Origin: Paenibacillus rigui
GTDB lineage: Bacteria; Bacillota; Bacilli; Paenibacillales; NBRC-103111
Length of the DNA stretch: 64,000 nucleotides
NCBI RefSeq assembly: GCF_002234615.1
Contig: NZ_NMQW01000037.1
Location: 1-64,000 of the forward strand
Direction: 5' to 3'
Program-made: the position numbers and the translations under genes
The notes under the pieces: model-generated
Seen by the model: only the letters and a program-made list of their open reading frames with translations
What the model was told of the DNA's origin: nothing
Databases searched by the model: none
Part shown: piece by piece, positions 9,744 to 19,487 of the stretch
How the letters are laid out: every line of letters starts with the position of its first letter
Position numbering within the stretch: position 1 is the first letter of the stretch

Positions 9744-11209
9744 ACCCTATCGCAACGCAGACGCTGGAGTCCGACCTTCGCAGCCTGTTTCGCTTATGCG
9801 GCGATGTGATTTTCGACAAAATCAAGCTTCCCACCCCGGAAGACGAACCAGCTTCTTCTGTTTTGCTTATCTATTGCCAAGGCTTGTGCGATATCAAACA
9901 AATGGACTCTCTGGTTATTCCAAGCCTGCTGGGGGTTTTTCAGAACACAGAGGTTACAAGCGCGGAGGAGCTTGAAAATTATGTCCAGCTTCGGTTGAAC
10001 CGGTTGGAGGGCGTGCTGAACCATGAGGACCTTGTTTTGAGAGTATTCCAAGGTCAGCTTTTGCTGTTGTTCGAACCGCTGCAGTGTCTGTACAGTATAA
10101 ATCTGGCGGATCCTCCAACCCGAAAGACGGAAGAAAGCAATACGGAGGTTTCAGTTAAAGGCCCCCGGGACGGATTCACCGAGGAAATCTATGTCAATAT
10201 CGGATTGATCCGCAAACGGCTCAAAACGAGTAATCTAGCCGTTCGTACGTACCGTTTCGGGACAGATACAGAGACAAGTGTGAGCCTGCTGTATATGCAA
10301 AATCTCATAGCTCCGGGGACGCTGAATGAAATTCAACAAAAGCTGGAAAAGGTTCAAATCAAGGAGCTGATCAGCTCCACCCAATTGGAAGAAGCGCTTG
10401 CAGGCTTTTCATTGTTTCCTATGTTCGTGTACAGCGGGCGACCGGATTATGCAGTGAACTCCTTGCTGCACGGTCGGTTTATCCTTCTCACGGACGGATC
10501 GCCGACCGCTTCAATCGCCCCGGTCAATTTGACCTTCTTACTCAATACATCGGAGGATTCCCACACCTTCAATCTATTCGTTATCTTCACTCGATTTATG
10601 AGAATGATGGGGCTTCTATTATCGTTATTTCTTCCCGGCTTCTGGATTGCGCTGCTCAGCTATCATCAGGATCAGATTCCGTTCTCTCTTCTGGCGACCT
10701 TGGTCATTTCCCGGCAGGGGGTACCTTTACCGGTTCCAGTGGAAGCTTTTGTCATGCTGCTCCTGTTTGAGCTTTTCCGGGAGGCCGGCATGCGTTTGCC
10801 TTCTACTTTCGGACAGACGTTATCGGTTGTCGGTGGATTAATCATCGGCCAGGCCGCCATAAGCGCGGGGATTACAGCGCCGGGGATCCTGGTCATTGTG
10901 GCACTGTCTGTCTTGGCAACCTTCACACTGGTTAATCAGAATATGATCGGCATGGTCAGCATCCTCCGTATTGTCACCTTGCTCATAAGCGGGCTCCTGG
11001 GATTGTTCGGATTTCTGATATGCTTGATGGGGCTCGTCCTGTACTTGGTGAATCAGCGTTCCTTTGGGGTGTACTACATGGAGCCGCTTGCCGCGCCGAC
11101 CCCTAAGGAGCTATGGAAGGTCTGGATCCGCACGCCATGGGGCAAAATGATGTCCATGCCGAATTTTTTGAAAAAGTCGGGTGGAAAAGGGGGGCAGTCG
11201 CAGCCATGA
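9740..11209 (+). CDS. Spore germination protein, GerA family (receptor A subunit)
   Basis: 489 residues. A soluble N-terminal region of about 280 residues is followed by four to five membrane segments, with the family hallmark pattern PFSLLATLVISRQGVPLP and the glycine-rich VVGGLIIGQAAISAGI. GerA-type subunits form the channel-like core of germinant receptors in the inner spore membrane. It overlaps the B gene upstream by four bases and the C gene downstream by four bases (ATGA at 11206-11209). This coupling is typical of receptor operons. Confidence 0.92.
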   Translation: MNPIATQTLESDLRSLFRLCGDVIFDKIKLPTPEDEPASSVLLIYCQGLCDIKQMDSLVIPSLLGVFQNTEVTSAEELENYVQLRLNRLEGVLNHEDLVLRVFQGQLLLLFEPLQCLYSINLADPPTRKTEESNTEVSVKGPRDGFTEEIYVNIGLIRKRLKTSNLAVRTYRFGTDTETSVSLLYMQNLIAPGTLNEIQQKLEKVQIKELISSTQLEEALAGFSLFPMFVYSGRPDYAVNSLLHGRFILLTDGSPTASIAPVNLTFLLNTSEDSHTFNLFVIFTRFMRMMGLLLSLFLPGFWIALLSYHQDQIPFSLLATLVISRQGVPLPVPVEAFVMLLLFELFREAGMRLPSTFGQTLSVVGGLIIGQAAISAGITAPGILVIVALSVLATFTLVNQNMIGMVSILRIVTLLISGLLGLFGFLICLMGLVLYLVNQRSFGVYYMEPLAAPTPKELWKVWIRTPWGKMMSMPNFLKKSGGKGGQSQP

Positions 11210-12351
11210 GATGGATCCGCTCCTTGGTAGCGGCAGCCATGCTTGCTACATTGCTGACAGGATGCTGGGGAATTCGGGAAATTGAATATATGATTTATGT
11301 GAATACGGTGGGTGTAGATTATAAGGATGGCAAGTTTGTCCTCCATGCTCAATTGGTCAGTTTTTTTAATATCGCAAAGAAAGAGGCGGCGGCACAAACA
11401 GAACAGCAGCTTATTTCGATTGCCAGGGCGGATGGGGAAACATTTGATAAAGCTATCTTCAATCTGTACGCGACTGCCCAGCAGCGGATCGCCTGGAGTC
11501 ATGTGAAGACCATCCTTTTTAGTGAGGCTGCATTGAGTCCCGAACGAATCACGGAAGTGCTGGATGTCTGGGACCGGTATTACGAGTTTCGTTACACCAA
11601 CTGGATTTTTGCAACAAAAGATCCCATTGAGTCCATTTTCAACGCTATGCCGGCACAAAATATTTCCGTCATTTATTCCCAGCTTAACGATCCGACGGAT
11701 ATTTATTCCCAAAATTCGGACATTGTCCCGATTTACTTATTCGAATTTACCCGGTCGTGGCATGAGAAAGGGGAGACGTTAAAGATTCCCTTCCTGAGGA
11801 TCGCGAACAATTGGACGGAAAACAAGCGGGTTTCACCCAAGCTCGAAATGATTGGAACGGGATTTTTCCATAATTCCCGCTATAAAGGGTATATTCCCAG
11901 ATCCAAGACAAGGGGCTTGCGTTGGCTGAATAACAAGGCTGTCAGGGCCAACTTGTTCATTAAGCAAAATAAGAAGCCCGCTGTGATGCTGGTGATGGAG
12001 AAGGTCAAAGCCGAAATTAAGCCTCAAGTGAAGCAGGGGAAAGCCGAGTTTCAGGTGAAGGTGACGGCGAGCGGCAACATTCCGCAGCTGATATCAGATT
12101 TGACAGAGAAACAATTGGAGCAGCTAGCCGTTCAGGAGATCAAAAAGGAGATATCGGATTCCTACCTCCAAGGCATCGCAAAGGGAATCGACGTACTGAA
12201 TTTATCCGAGGCTTTATTTCGCTCGAATCCGGCCGAATGGCACCGGCTTGCCGTTAAGGGAGAGCTCCCGCTCGATGAAAATTCCTTATCTGGGATCGAT
12301 GTGAAGGCGACCGTTTTCAGCGGAGGTATTTCCAAAATCAAAAAAGATTAG
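11206..12351 (+). CDS. Ger(x)C family spore germination lipoprotein (receptor C subunit)
   Basis: 381 residues. A short lipoprotein signal ends in the lipobox LLTGC, so the mature protein begins at CWGIREIEYM, which is typical of GerAC/GerKC. The rest is the membrane-anchored globular domain. An in-frame ORF extends to 11113, but the start at 11206 gives the signal peptide at the N-terminus, overlaps the A-gene stop as ATGA, and has aaaagggggg upstream. It completes germination operon 1. Diacylglyceryl modification of such C subunits depends on a conventional Lgt, which is not the divergent Lgt-like gene at 61 kb. Confidence 0.9.
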   Translation: MRWIRSLVAAAMLATLLTGCWGIREIEYMIYVNTVGVDYKDGKFVLHAQLVSFFNIAKKEAAAQTEQQLISIARADGETFDKAIFNLYATAQQRIAWSHVKTILFSEAALSPERITEVLDVWDRYYEFRYTNWIFATKDPIESIFNAMPAQNISVIYSQLNDPTDIYSQNSDIVPIYLFEFTRSWHEKGETLKIPFLRIANNWTENKRVSPKLEMIGTGFFHNSRYKGYIPRSKTRGLRWLNNKAVRANLFIKQNKKPAVMLVMEKVKAEIKPQVKQGKAEFQVKVTASGNIPQLISDLTEKQLEQLAVQEIKKEISDSYLQGIAKGIDVLNLSEALFRSNPAEWHRLAVKGELPLDENSLSGIDVKATVFSGGISKIKKD

Positions 12352-12396
12352 CGGTGCAACCCGTGTAGAGGGGGGCAATCTGCTTGAAAAAAAGGG

Positions 12397-12424
12397 GCTG
12401 TAGACCCTAAACGGGGTCTGCAGC
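12397..12424. other. Hairpin after germination operon 1
   Basis: An eleven-base-pair stem (12397-12407 with 12414-12424, one G-T pair) with loop taaacg. No T-tract follows on the plus strand; on the minus strand it would be followed by CCCC and seven Ts. It may mark the end of the ger transcript, but it is not a textbook plus-strand terminator. Confidence 0.5.
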
Positions 12425-12478
12425 ATGGTAAGAACCCTCCAATAAGTCCACCATTATGAAATATTTATAATATGTTTA

Positions 12479-12492
12479 TGAGAGCGTTTTCT
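12479..12492 (+). promoter_or_regulatory. cre box (CcpA site) before ABC importer 1
   Basis: TGAGAGCGTTTTCT fits the cre consensus TGWNANCGNTNWCA at 13 of 14 positions. It lies directly upstream of a TATAAT at 12494-12499, so CcpA bound there would block RNA polymerase. This predicts glucose repression of the sugar importer. Confidence 0.65.
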
Positions 12493-12550
12493 TTATAATG
12501 AGACCATCAACGGGTCAGAGCCTGTAAATGAAAAAGGGAGGATTCAATAG

Positions 12551-13990
12551 ATGAAATCAAAGACAAAGAAGCTAGGGAAAACGTCAATGGCCGCTTTGCT
12601 TGCCTTAAGCTTAGGGGTGATGGCCGGCTGTTCGACAGCGGGGACGAAGGACAATGGAGGCGGTGCCGCAACCAAACAGACAGGCAGCTCAACGGAAAAA
12701 GCAGGCTCCGACAGTGCGAAGCATGAGCCCGTCACCTTGAAATACACCTTGTGGGGAAGCCCGCAGGAGAAGAAAGCGATGGAGGATGCAACGAAGAAGT
12801 TTACAGAGAAATACCCGTGGATCACGGTGAATGCCATCCATATTCCGGAAGCGGATTATGATGCCAAAATTACCGCCATGGTTGCCGCCAATGAAGCGCC
12901 TGATGCCGGATATATTCATGGTGAATTGGGAGAGGCATGGCAGAAAGAGGATAAATTTATTAATTTTAATGACATGTTTGCACAGGACAAGGATGTCAAA
13001 AAATCCGACTTCCTCGATTATATTTGGTTTAATGGGACGAAGCCGAACTATACTTGGGGGATTAGCGGGGCAGGGGAGACGTTCGCTTTGTTTTACAACA
13101 AGGACCTCTTCAAAACAGCTGGTGTGGAAGCGCCTCCAACAAAGGCGGACAACGCCTGGACCTGGGATCAATTCGTTGATACGGCCAAGAAGCTAACCTT
13201 AGACAAAAACGGCAAAAATGCCGCTGATCCGGCATTCGATCCGAATAATATTAAGCAGTTCGGGGTCTCCTTTGAAAATTGGTACGGACCTGTCATGGCC
13301 CATGTATTTAACAATGGGGGAGATATTGTCTCCGAGGACGGGAAGACGTTTGCACTGGATAAGCCGGAGGCGGTGGAAGCGATCCAACGGCTCGCCGATT
13401 TGATTAATGTGCATCACGTCGCGCCGAATCCGGTTCAGGCCAAATCCATCCCGTCGCAAGCGGTCGCTCTGCAATCCAAGCTCGCCGCCATGACGATGCA
13501 CGGTCAATGGATCAATCTCGATCTGGGCGCAGCCAAGGTCAATTACGGCATCGGCGTGCTGCCCAAAATGAAACGGAGTGTGGCTATGGGGATCAGCGGT
13601 GCCAACGTCATGTTCAAATCGACCAAGCATCCGCAGGAAACATGGATGCTGACCAAGTTTCTGGCCGATCCTGCGGGAGCGATTGATCTGTACAAGGGCG
13701 GTCTATGGATGCCGACGCTGAAAAAATGGTATACCGATCCTTCGCTGGTTTCCCAATGGGCTGAGAACAATCCGGCGCATCCGGAAGGCTTCAAGGATGC
13801 TTTCATGAATAACCTGCTCAATAACAATGTCCCTGCCCCTGTCTATTACATGCAAAACTTCGGCAAAATCAGCTCCATGGCTTTCACGGCATTGGATCCC
13901 GTATGGATGGGCAAGCAAACGGCGGCTCAAACGATGAAGGACATTGCTCCGAAAATCCAGCCGGAGATTCAAGGGAAATATCAGAAATAA
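12551..13990 (+). CDS. Extracellular sugar-binding lipoprotein (ABC importer 1, family 1)
   Basis: 479 residues. A signal peptide ends in the lipobox VMAGC, followed by a serine/threonine/glycine-rich linker and a family-1 solute-binding domain starting at VTLKYTLWGSPQEKKAMEDA. It is anchored to the outer face of the membrane and delivers an oligosaccharide to the two permeases downstream. A strong agggagg site precedes the ATG. The upstream cre box predicts carbon catabolite repression, and the downstream YesM/YesN-type pair probably induces it. Neighbouring genes point to plant cell-wall saccharides, but the ligand itself cannot be read from the sequence. Confidence 0.9.
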   Translation: MKSKTKKLGKTSMAALLALSLGVMAGCSTAGTKDNGGGAATKQTGSSTEKAGSDSAKHEPVTLKYTLWGSPQEKKAMEDATKKFTEKYPWITVNAIHIPEADYDAKITAMVAANEAPDAGYIHGELGEAWQKEDKFINFNDMFAQDKDVKKSDFLDYIWFNGTKPNYTWGISGAGETFALFYNKDLFKTAGVEAPPTKADNAWTWDQFVDTAKKLTLDKNGKNAADPAFDPNNIKQFGVSFENWYGPVMAHVFNNGGDIVSEDGKTFALDKPEAVEAIQRLADLINVHHVAPNPVQAKSIPSQAVALQSKLAAMTMHGQWINLDLGAAKVNYGIGVLPKMKRSVAMGISGANVMFKSTKHPQETWMLTKFLADPAGAIDLYKGGLWMPTLKKWYTDPSLVSQWAENNPAHPEGFKDAFMNNLLNNNVPAPVYYMQNFGKISSMAFTALDPVWMGKQTAAQTMKDIAPKIQPEIQGKYQK

Positions 13991-14006
13991 GAGAGGTTGA
14001 TCTTTC

Positions 14007-14957
14007 ATGGAGTTATCGCAGCAAGTAGAGCGGGCGGCATTGAAGAAAACGAAGAATGCCAGAGCAAGAGGCCGCATCGAATTGTTGTACGGCTTGCTGT
14101 TCGCTTCCCCGGTGCTGCTTGGCTTTCTGCTGTTCGTGCTGGGGCCGATCCTCATTACTTTCGTGCTGGGCTTCACTGAATACAGCATCGTCGGGAAGCC
14201 TAAGTTTGTGGGGCTCCAAAACTATACCCGGTTGTTTACCGGGGCGGAGCCTTTCTTCTTCGCTGCTGTGAAAAGCACGATGTATTATGTCGCTGTCAGT
14301 GTCCCGCTGGGAATCCTTTTTGCCTTTCTGTTGGCGCTGCTCTTGAACAGCAAAATTAAAGCGAGGGGCTTTTTTAGAAGCGTATTTTATCTTCCGGTTA
14401 TTATTCCGTTGGCGGCATCCTCTATGGTGTGGATGTGGATGCTGCAGCCTGACTTCGGGATCGTCAATTACGTGCTGCGCGAGCTGCATTTGCCGACCTC
14501 GCAATGGCTATCCTCAGATGTTATGGTCATTCCGACGTTTATTTTGTTCAGTCTTTGGCTGACCGGCAATACGATGGTGATCTTTCTGGCCGGGCTGCAA
14601 AACATACCATCCCAGCTTTATGAAGCCATTGACGTGGACGGAGGGCACGCTGGTCATAAGCTGTGGTATATCACGGTACCGATGAGCTCCTCCATCATTT
14701 TGTTCAATACGGTTATCGGCTTCGTCAATGCCTTTCAGACGTTCGTCCAGCCGACGGTGATGACGCAGGGAGGTCCCAATAACGCAAGCTACCTGTTCGT
14801 TTATTATTTATTCAAGGAAGGCTTTCAATTTTCCAAATTCGGCAGTGCAAGTGCGAGTGCATTTCTATTATTTTTGATTATTTTGCTGTGCACAGCCCTC
14901 TTTTTTAAAATTTCGAACACAATGGTTTATTACGAAGGGCAGGATCGGGGAAAATGA
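14007..14957 (+). CDS. Sugar ABC permease 1a (MalF/LacF type)
   Basis: 316 residues with six membrane segments. The cytoplasmic EAA loop reads LYEAIDVDGGHAGHKLWYITVPM, which docks on the ATPase. It begins 16 bases after the binding-protein gene and overlaps the next permease by ATGA at 14954-14957, so the three form one operon. No ATPase gene is present; such CUT1 importers in Bacillota usually share an MsmX/MsmK-like ATPase encoded elsewhere. Confidence 0.92.
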   Translation: MELSQQVERAALKKTKNARARGRIELLYGLLFASPVLLGFLLFVLGPILITFVLGFTEYSIVGKPKFVGLQNYTRLFTGAEPFFFAAVKSTMYYVAVSVPLGILFAFLLALLLNSKIKARGFFRSVFYLPVIIPLAASSMVWMWMLQPDFGIVNYVLRELHLPTSQWLSSDVMVIPTFILFSLWLTGNTMVIFLAGLQNIPSQLYEAIDVDGGHAGHKLWYITVPMSSSIILFNTVIGFVNAFQTFVQPTVMTQGGPNNASYLFVYYLFKEGFQFSKFGSASASAFLLFLIILLCTALFFKISNTMVYYEGQDRGK

Positions 14958-15787
14958 GTGCTACCAAAAAGCTTCACATTATCATAATTTACGTGCTGCT
15001 TATTGGACTAAGCATCCTGTTTCTATTTCCATTTTACTGGATGCTCAAAACGTCCATGGTCGGCATGAGCGGCTTGTTCCAAGTCCCTCCGCAATGGCTT
15101 CCGGATAGCTTCAATATCGATAATTTCGTTGAGGCGCTCACAAGCCATCCCTTTGGACAATATTTCAAGAACAGCATGATCGTGACCGTCTTATCGGTAC
15201 TGGGCGTCGTCTTCTCCAGCTCGGTATGTGCGTACAGCTTCTCCCGGATTCAATGGGCGGGAAGGGACCGCATCTTCGGCATATTGCTGACCGGCTTGAT
15301 GCTTCCGTTCTTTGTCGTCATGATTCCCCAATTTCTGGGCTGGAAATACGTGAATTTGACGGATACGCTGGTGCCGCTTATTGCGCCTTCCTGGTTCGGC
15401 GGAGGGATGTTCAACATCTTTCTGCTGCGTCAATTTTTCTTGACGATTCCGAGGGAGATGGATGAAGCGGCCAGAATGGATGGAGCAGGCCATTTTCGAA
15501 CGTATTGGCATGTCATTCTGCCTTTGAGCAAGCAATCATTGATTGTCGTCGGCATGCTGACCTTTCTGGCCAGCTGGAACGATTATTTGGCGCCTATGGT
15601 ATTCGTCACATCAGAGAGTCATTATACGCTAATGCTGGGACTGACCTTATTTCAGGGCAGCTACTCGGCCCAATGGCATTTGATGATGGCGGCCACCTCA
15701 ATCGTCGTGCTGCCTTCCTTGATCGTGTTTATGATCGGCCAGCGATATTTCGTGGAAGGCATCGCAATGACCGGTGTAAAAGGTTAA
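14954..15787 (+). CDS. Sugar ABC permease 1b (MalG/LacG type)
   Basis: 277 residues with six membrane segments and the EAA motif REMDEAARMDGAGHFRTYWH. The C-terminus ending in a GVKG-type tail is typical of CUT1 MalG-type permeases. It is coupled by ATGA overlap to permease 1a, with which it forms the transmembrane channel. A terminator follows 12 bases after the stop. Confidence 0.92.
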   Translation: MSATKKLHIIIIYVLLIGLSILFLFPFYWMLKTSMVGMSGLFQVPPQWLPDSFNIDNFVEALTSHPFGQYFKNSMIVTVLSVLGVVFSSSVCAYSFSRIQWAGRDRIFGILLTGLMLPFFVVMIPQFLGWKYVNLTDTLVPLIAPSWFGGGMFNIFLLRQFFLTIPREMDEAARMDGAGHFRTYWHVILPLSKQSLIVVGMLTFLASWNDYLAPMVFVTSESHYTLMLGLTLFQGSYSAQWHLMMAATSIVVLPSLIVFMIGQRYFVEGIAMTGVKG

Positions 15788-15798
15788 TAGCTGCAAGC

Positions 15799-15829
15799 AA
15801 AAAAAATGGTTGTACCCAGCCATTTTTTT
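15799..15829 (+). terminator. Terminator after ABC importer 1
   Basis: The A-rich stem aaaaaaatgg pairs with ccattttttt around ttgtacccag, and a T-tract follows. The symmetrical A and T runs mean it could act in both directions. Confidence 0.75.
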
Positions 15830-15959
15830 GTTATTTTAGTAGATAAGTACCTGTAAGTTTTCTATACTTGGATTAGCTAAGAGAACCTCGGGTTTCGGAA
15901 GCACAGCCGATTGCTGATGAAGGCTTGGGGACGGTAAAGCTGTTTGGGAGGGAAGCGTA

Positions 15960-17492
15960 ATGCTGCGTGTGCTGCTGGTTGACGATGAGCCTGGTCAAAT
16001 CATTGGATTTCGCAAGCTTCTTCAGCGCGTGAGACCGGACTATGATATTGCATCGGCCAGAAATGGTTATGATGCGATCAGCTTATGCGAAAAACAAACG
16101 TTTGATCTTATATTCACGGACATCCAGATGCAGGTCATGAATGGATTGGAATTGATGGAAAGATTGGATAGCGGCCTCCGGACCCGTGCCAAGGTCATTG
16201 TTTTAAGCGGTTACGACTATTTTGACTATGCTCAAAGGGCGCTGGCTCATGGCGCATTTGCGTATTTGCTGAAGCCGTTGGATTTGAACACCTTGCAGGA
16301 TGTACTTCGCCGCGCTGAGCATGCGTTGGATCAGGAGGAAGCCAAATTCAAGGTATATCGGGAACGGCTGCAGATGGCTTGGATGAAGGGCACCGTTTTC
16401 CCGGAAGAAGATATGGAAACGAAGCAGCTGCTGCCATGGCACGAATCCGGCCACGTGTGCTTGGTACGTCTCCGGTTCGGTTCCATAACCGAAGTGCTTA
16501 TGCTGCAGAAGCAGCTGGAAGTCTCCTGGAAGGAGAGCGGGCTTTTGTTCAGCGTAGTCATCCACGATAAGCTTCCGGTACTCGCTGCTGTTGTCAATGG
16601 AAATCGGAGCCGTTCCGATTTTGTGGAAATGAGGGAAAAGCTTGCTCGGGAGGGGACAGCTCTCAGGGATGCTTGTCTTGCTGTCTCCTCGTGGGGGACA
16701 TTCACGGAAGGGATTCATGACAAGTACAAAGAAGCCGAAGCGGCAGCCGCCCAACAATTTTACGAACCGGACGGACATGTGTTCATCATTTCTGAAAGCA
16801 GAATAGCGGATGATTATAAGCCGGTCATCCAGGCTAAAGAAGAGACAGCTGTTCTTGAAGCTCTTCGTCAGAACGATACCCAGGGGTTAAAGAGTTTGCT
16901 TCAGAGCATCATTAACGGCATGCTGACAGGCAAATATCCGTTACCGGATTATATGAAGCTCCGATGCAAGGTGATGGTTACGAAGTGGTTGGATGAGGTC
17001 GAGCTGCTAAGACAGAACCATGATACATATAAAGAGCTTATGCAGGGTGTCGAGACCGCAATCGAGCAAGCCGGCACGATGGCGGAGTTAATTGGATCCA
17101 TAGAGGAATTATTGCTGGCGATGATGCAGATGGCAGAAACGATCAAGCTGCACCGAAAAGATGAAATGATCTACCAATACTTGGCTTACATTGATGACCA
17201 TTACATGGAAGATCTGTCTTTGGAGAAAATCGCAGGCCATTTCGAGCTGAGTCCCAATTATTTCAGCCAATATTTCCGCAGCAGACTGGACATCAATTTC
17301 ACGAAGTACGTAACGCAGGTAAAGCTCAACAAGGCCAAGCAGCTGCTGGAGAACCAGAGCGACAAAATCTATGCGATTGCGGCCCAAATCGGCTATCAGG
17401 AAGTGAAGTATTTTAACCGCGTATTCAAAAAAGAGTTTGGCATGACGCCGGAGGAATACCGCAGGTCGATACGGATGCTGCGAAAAAAGTAG
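15960..17492 (+). CDS. YesN-type response regulator, receiver plus AraC-type DNA-binding domain
   Basis: 510 residues. The N-terminal receiver has the acidic pair at D8-D9 (LLVDDEPGQ), phosphoacceptor D54 (IFTDIQMQVMNG) and the conserved lysine in AYLLKPLD. A middle region of about 270 residues has no recognisable domain. The C-terminus is an AraC/XylS double helix-turn-helix (from about residue 405, with YQEVKYFNRVFKKEFGMTPEEYR). It would be phosphorylated by the kinase that starts seven bases downstream and activate neighbouring importer genes. The ATG at 15960 has gggaggga upstream. Confidence 0.92.
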   Translation: MLRVLLVDDEPGQIIGFRKLLQRVRPDYDIASARNGYDAISLCEKQTFDLIFTDIQMQVMNGLELMERLDSGLRTRAKVIVLSGYDYFDYAQRALAHGAFAYLLKPLDLNTLQDVLRRAEHALDQEEAKFKVYRERLQMAWMKGTVFPEEDMETKQLLPWHESGHVCLVRLRFGSITEVLMLQKQLEVSWKESGLLFSVVIHDKLPVLAAVVNGNRSRSDFVEMREKLAREGTALRDACLAVSSWGTFTEGIHDKYKEAEAAAAQQFYEPDGHVFIISESRIADDYKPVIQAKEETAVLEALRQNDTQGLKSLLQSIINGMLTGKYPLPDYMKLRCKVMVTKWLDEVELLRQNHDTYKELMQGVETAIEQAGTMAELIGSIEELLLAMMQMAETIKLHRKDEMIYQYLAYIDDHYMEDLSLEKIAGHFELSPNYFSQYFRSRLDINFTKYVTQVKLNKAKQLLENQSDKIYAIAAQIGYQEVKYFNRVFKKEFGMTPEEYRRSIRMLRKK

Positions 17493-17499
17493 GTGCACG

Positions 17500-19341
17500 A
17501 TGAGTACATATGTAAGGGCTTTCCTCAGAACGTTTCAAGCGTGGAAATTTCGCACCAAGGTGCTTATATTTTATGCGGCCTTCATCGTTATCCCCTTTAT
17601 CCTGATCAGCTTTAATTATTATCGTACGAGCTCCAACATCATATTGACGAATTCCGGGAACAGCATGCTTGAGGTGGTCAAGAAAAATATACAATTTACC
17701 GATATGGCCATGGAAGAAATACGCCAGCGCTCGCTATCGCTGCTCGCCGACCCGGATCTGTACCGTGTGTTTAACCGGGAGCAGCCGCCGCAGGAGCCTT
17801 TGGAGCTTCTTGAAATGGACCGCAAAGTATCGGACATTCTGAACAAATATTATTACTTCGATACGTACATCGACTCCGTACAGCTTGTCACAAGCTATTA
17901 CAGCTTTGGCAATGTATCCACGGTGACAAGTCGTCCGACGCTGATCAGTGTGAGGCCGGGCATGCTGACGGGATCGAAGATATACCAGCAAGCCATTCAT
18001 GCGAATGGTAAATTAATCTGGTTCCCGACCTATGATTTCTCCAAGCAATTTCACCAAGACGAGTTGGCTGCGATGGATCCGAGGTACAGGTTTGTGTTCT
18101 CCGCCGCCCGCATGATGAAAAGCTCTATCGTAGAAGGCGGTGTATTCAAGGTTTGGAGCCAGCAGGTGGAGGTACCGATGCTGCTCATCAATTTTAATGA
18201 AAGCTTCTTTCGCAATGTACGAAGCGAGCTGCATATCAAGGATTCATATATGTACGTCTTATCAGGCGACGGCACGGTCATCGCTCATCCCGACATGGAT
18301 TTGTTAACGCAGCAGGAATCATCGGATTGGCTGAAGCAAGCCGTTGCAAACAAGGAAGGCACCGTAATCAGCAGTATCAACGGTGAAAAAATGTTCATTT
18401 GCTATGCTACATCCGACGTTACAGGCTGGATGTCCGTGCTTGTCATCCCTTATGACCAGTTAATTCGGAATTTGAAATTAATTGATACGAGCAGCCTATA
18501 TATTACTTTGATATTGCTCGTTTTATCGGTCTATTTGGCCTATGTCCTTTCAGGTTGGCTGACGAAGCCTATGAAAAAGCTGCTGATCGGGTTCCATATG
18601 ACCGGAAATGGGGACTTCACAACGAAAATTGCCGAACCGGATGATCTCGAATTCGGCATTGTGATCAAGAAGTTCAATTCCATGAACGACCGGATTCATG
18701 AGCTGATCAAGGAAAATTATGAAGTGAAGCTGAGGGAGAAGGAAGCCGAGCTCATGGCGCTGAACCTGCAATTAAACCCTCATTTTCTGTACAATACACT
18801 TAACGTCATCAACTGGATGGCGTTGGACAAGGATCAGGAAGAGATCAGCCGAATGCTCGTCAGTCTTTCGCTCATGCTGCAATATGCCGTAAGGAACAAG
18901 GAGGAGGAGGTCGCATTCCGGGACGATCTGGTCTGGCTGCAAAGCTATATCCATATTATGGAGAACCGGTATATGGGCATTTTCAAAGTAGAGTATGAGC
19001 TGGATGCTATCCCTTCGGAAGCGAAGGTACCAAAGATGTTCCTGCAGCCCTTTGTCGAGAATGCGATTATTCATGGATTTTCCTACCACGCGGAGGGCGG
19101 CCTCATTCACATATCGGGACAACGGGTGGAGGAGAACCTGGTTTTCACCATCCGCGATAATGGAACGGGGATGCATAGCGAGCAAATAGCCTCCATTCTG
19201 AATTCCGAAACAGCCGGTGTCGGGATGATGAATGTTCAAAACCGCATTCAGTTGCTTTACGGAACATCGTACGGCATCTCCATCGCTTCAGCAGCGGGAG
19301 AAGGTACGGAGATTACCATTACATTCCCTCTGCATGGATGA
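17500..19341 (+). CDS. YesM-type sensor histidine kinase
   Basis: 613 residues. A membrane segment near residues 25-45 (VLIFYAAFIVIPFILISF), a roughly 275-residue extracellular Cache-like sensor, a second membrane segment (LYITLILLVLSVYLAYVLSGW), HAMP, then a His-kinase phosphoacceptor domain with LNPHFLYNTLNVINWM and an ATPase domain with NAIIHGF and DNGTGM. This is the LytS/YesM class, which in Bacillota normally pairs with an AraC-type regulator and senses sugars or sugar-loaded binding proteins. It shares an operon with the response regulator. Confidence 0.92.
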   Translation: MSTYVRAFLRTFQAWKFRTKVLIFYAAFIVIPFILISFNYYRTSSNIILTNSGNSMLEVVKKNIQFTDMAMEEIRQRSLSLLADPDLYRVFNREQPPQEPLELLEMDRKVSDILNKYYYFDTYIDSVQLVTSYYSFGNVSTVTSRPTLISVRPGMLTGSKIYQQAIHANGKLIWFPTYDFSKQFHQDELAAMDPRYRFVFSAARMMKSSIVEGGVFKVWSQQVEVPMLLINFNESFFRNVRSELHIKDSYMYVLSGDGTVIAHPDMDLLTQQESSDWLKQAVANKEGTVISSINGEKMFICYATSDVTGWMSVLVIPYDQLIRNLKLIDTSSLYITLILLVLSVYLAYVLSGWLTKPMKKLLIGFHMTGNGDFTTKIAEPDDLEFGIVIKKFNSMNDRIHELIKENYEVKLREKEAELMALNLQLNPHFLYNTLNVINWMALDKDQEEISRMLVSLSLMLQYAVRNKEEEVAFRDDLVWLQSYIHIMENRYMGIFKVEYELDAIPSEAKVPKMFLQPFVENAIIHGFSYHAEGGLIHISGQRVEENLVFTIRDNGTGMHSEQIASILNSETAGVGMMNVQNRIQLLYGTSYGISIASAAGEGTEITITFPLHG

Positions 19342-19348
19342 AACTTAT

Positions 19349-19388
19349 ACAGCTCCCCTTGGTTTGTAAAATCAGGGGGCTGTTTTTT
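19349..19388 (+). terminator. Terminator after the two-component genes
   Basis: The stem acagctcccct pairs with agggggctgt with a small mismatch, and a run of seven Ts follows. Confidence 0.8.
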
Positions 19389-19400
19389 TAACAAGTAAAA

Positions 19401-19414
19401 TGTAACCGCTTACG
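19401..19414 (+). promoter_or_regulatory. cre box before the DUF5695-like gene
   Basis: TGTAACCGCTTACG fits TGWNANCGNTNWCA at 13 of 14 positions. It lies about 65 bases upstream of a TATGAT (19477-19482) that may be the -10 element. It predicts CcpA control of the secreted protein. Confidence 0.55.
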
Positions 19415-19487
19415 AAAAGGTTCATATTTTATAAAAAATGGTTGTGAATATTAATGTAAATCCTTGTTGTTTTTTATATGATAGGGC

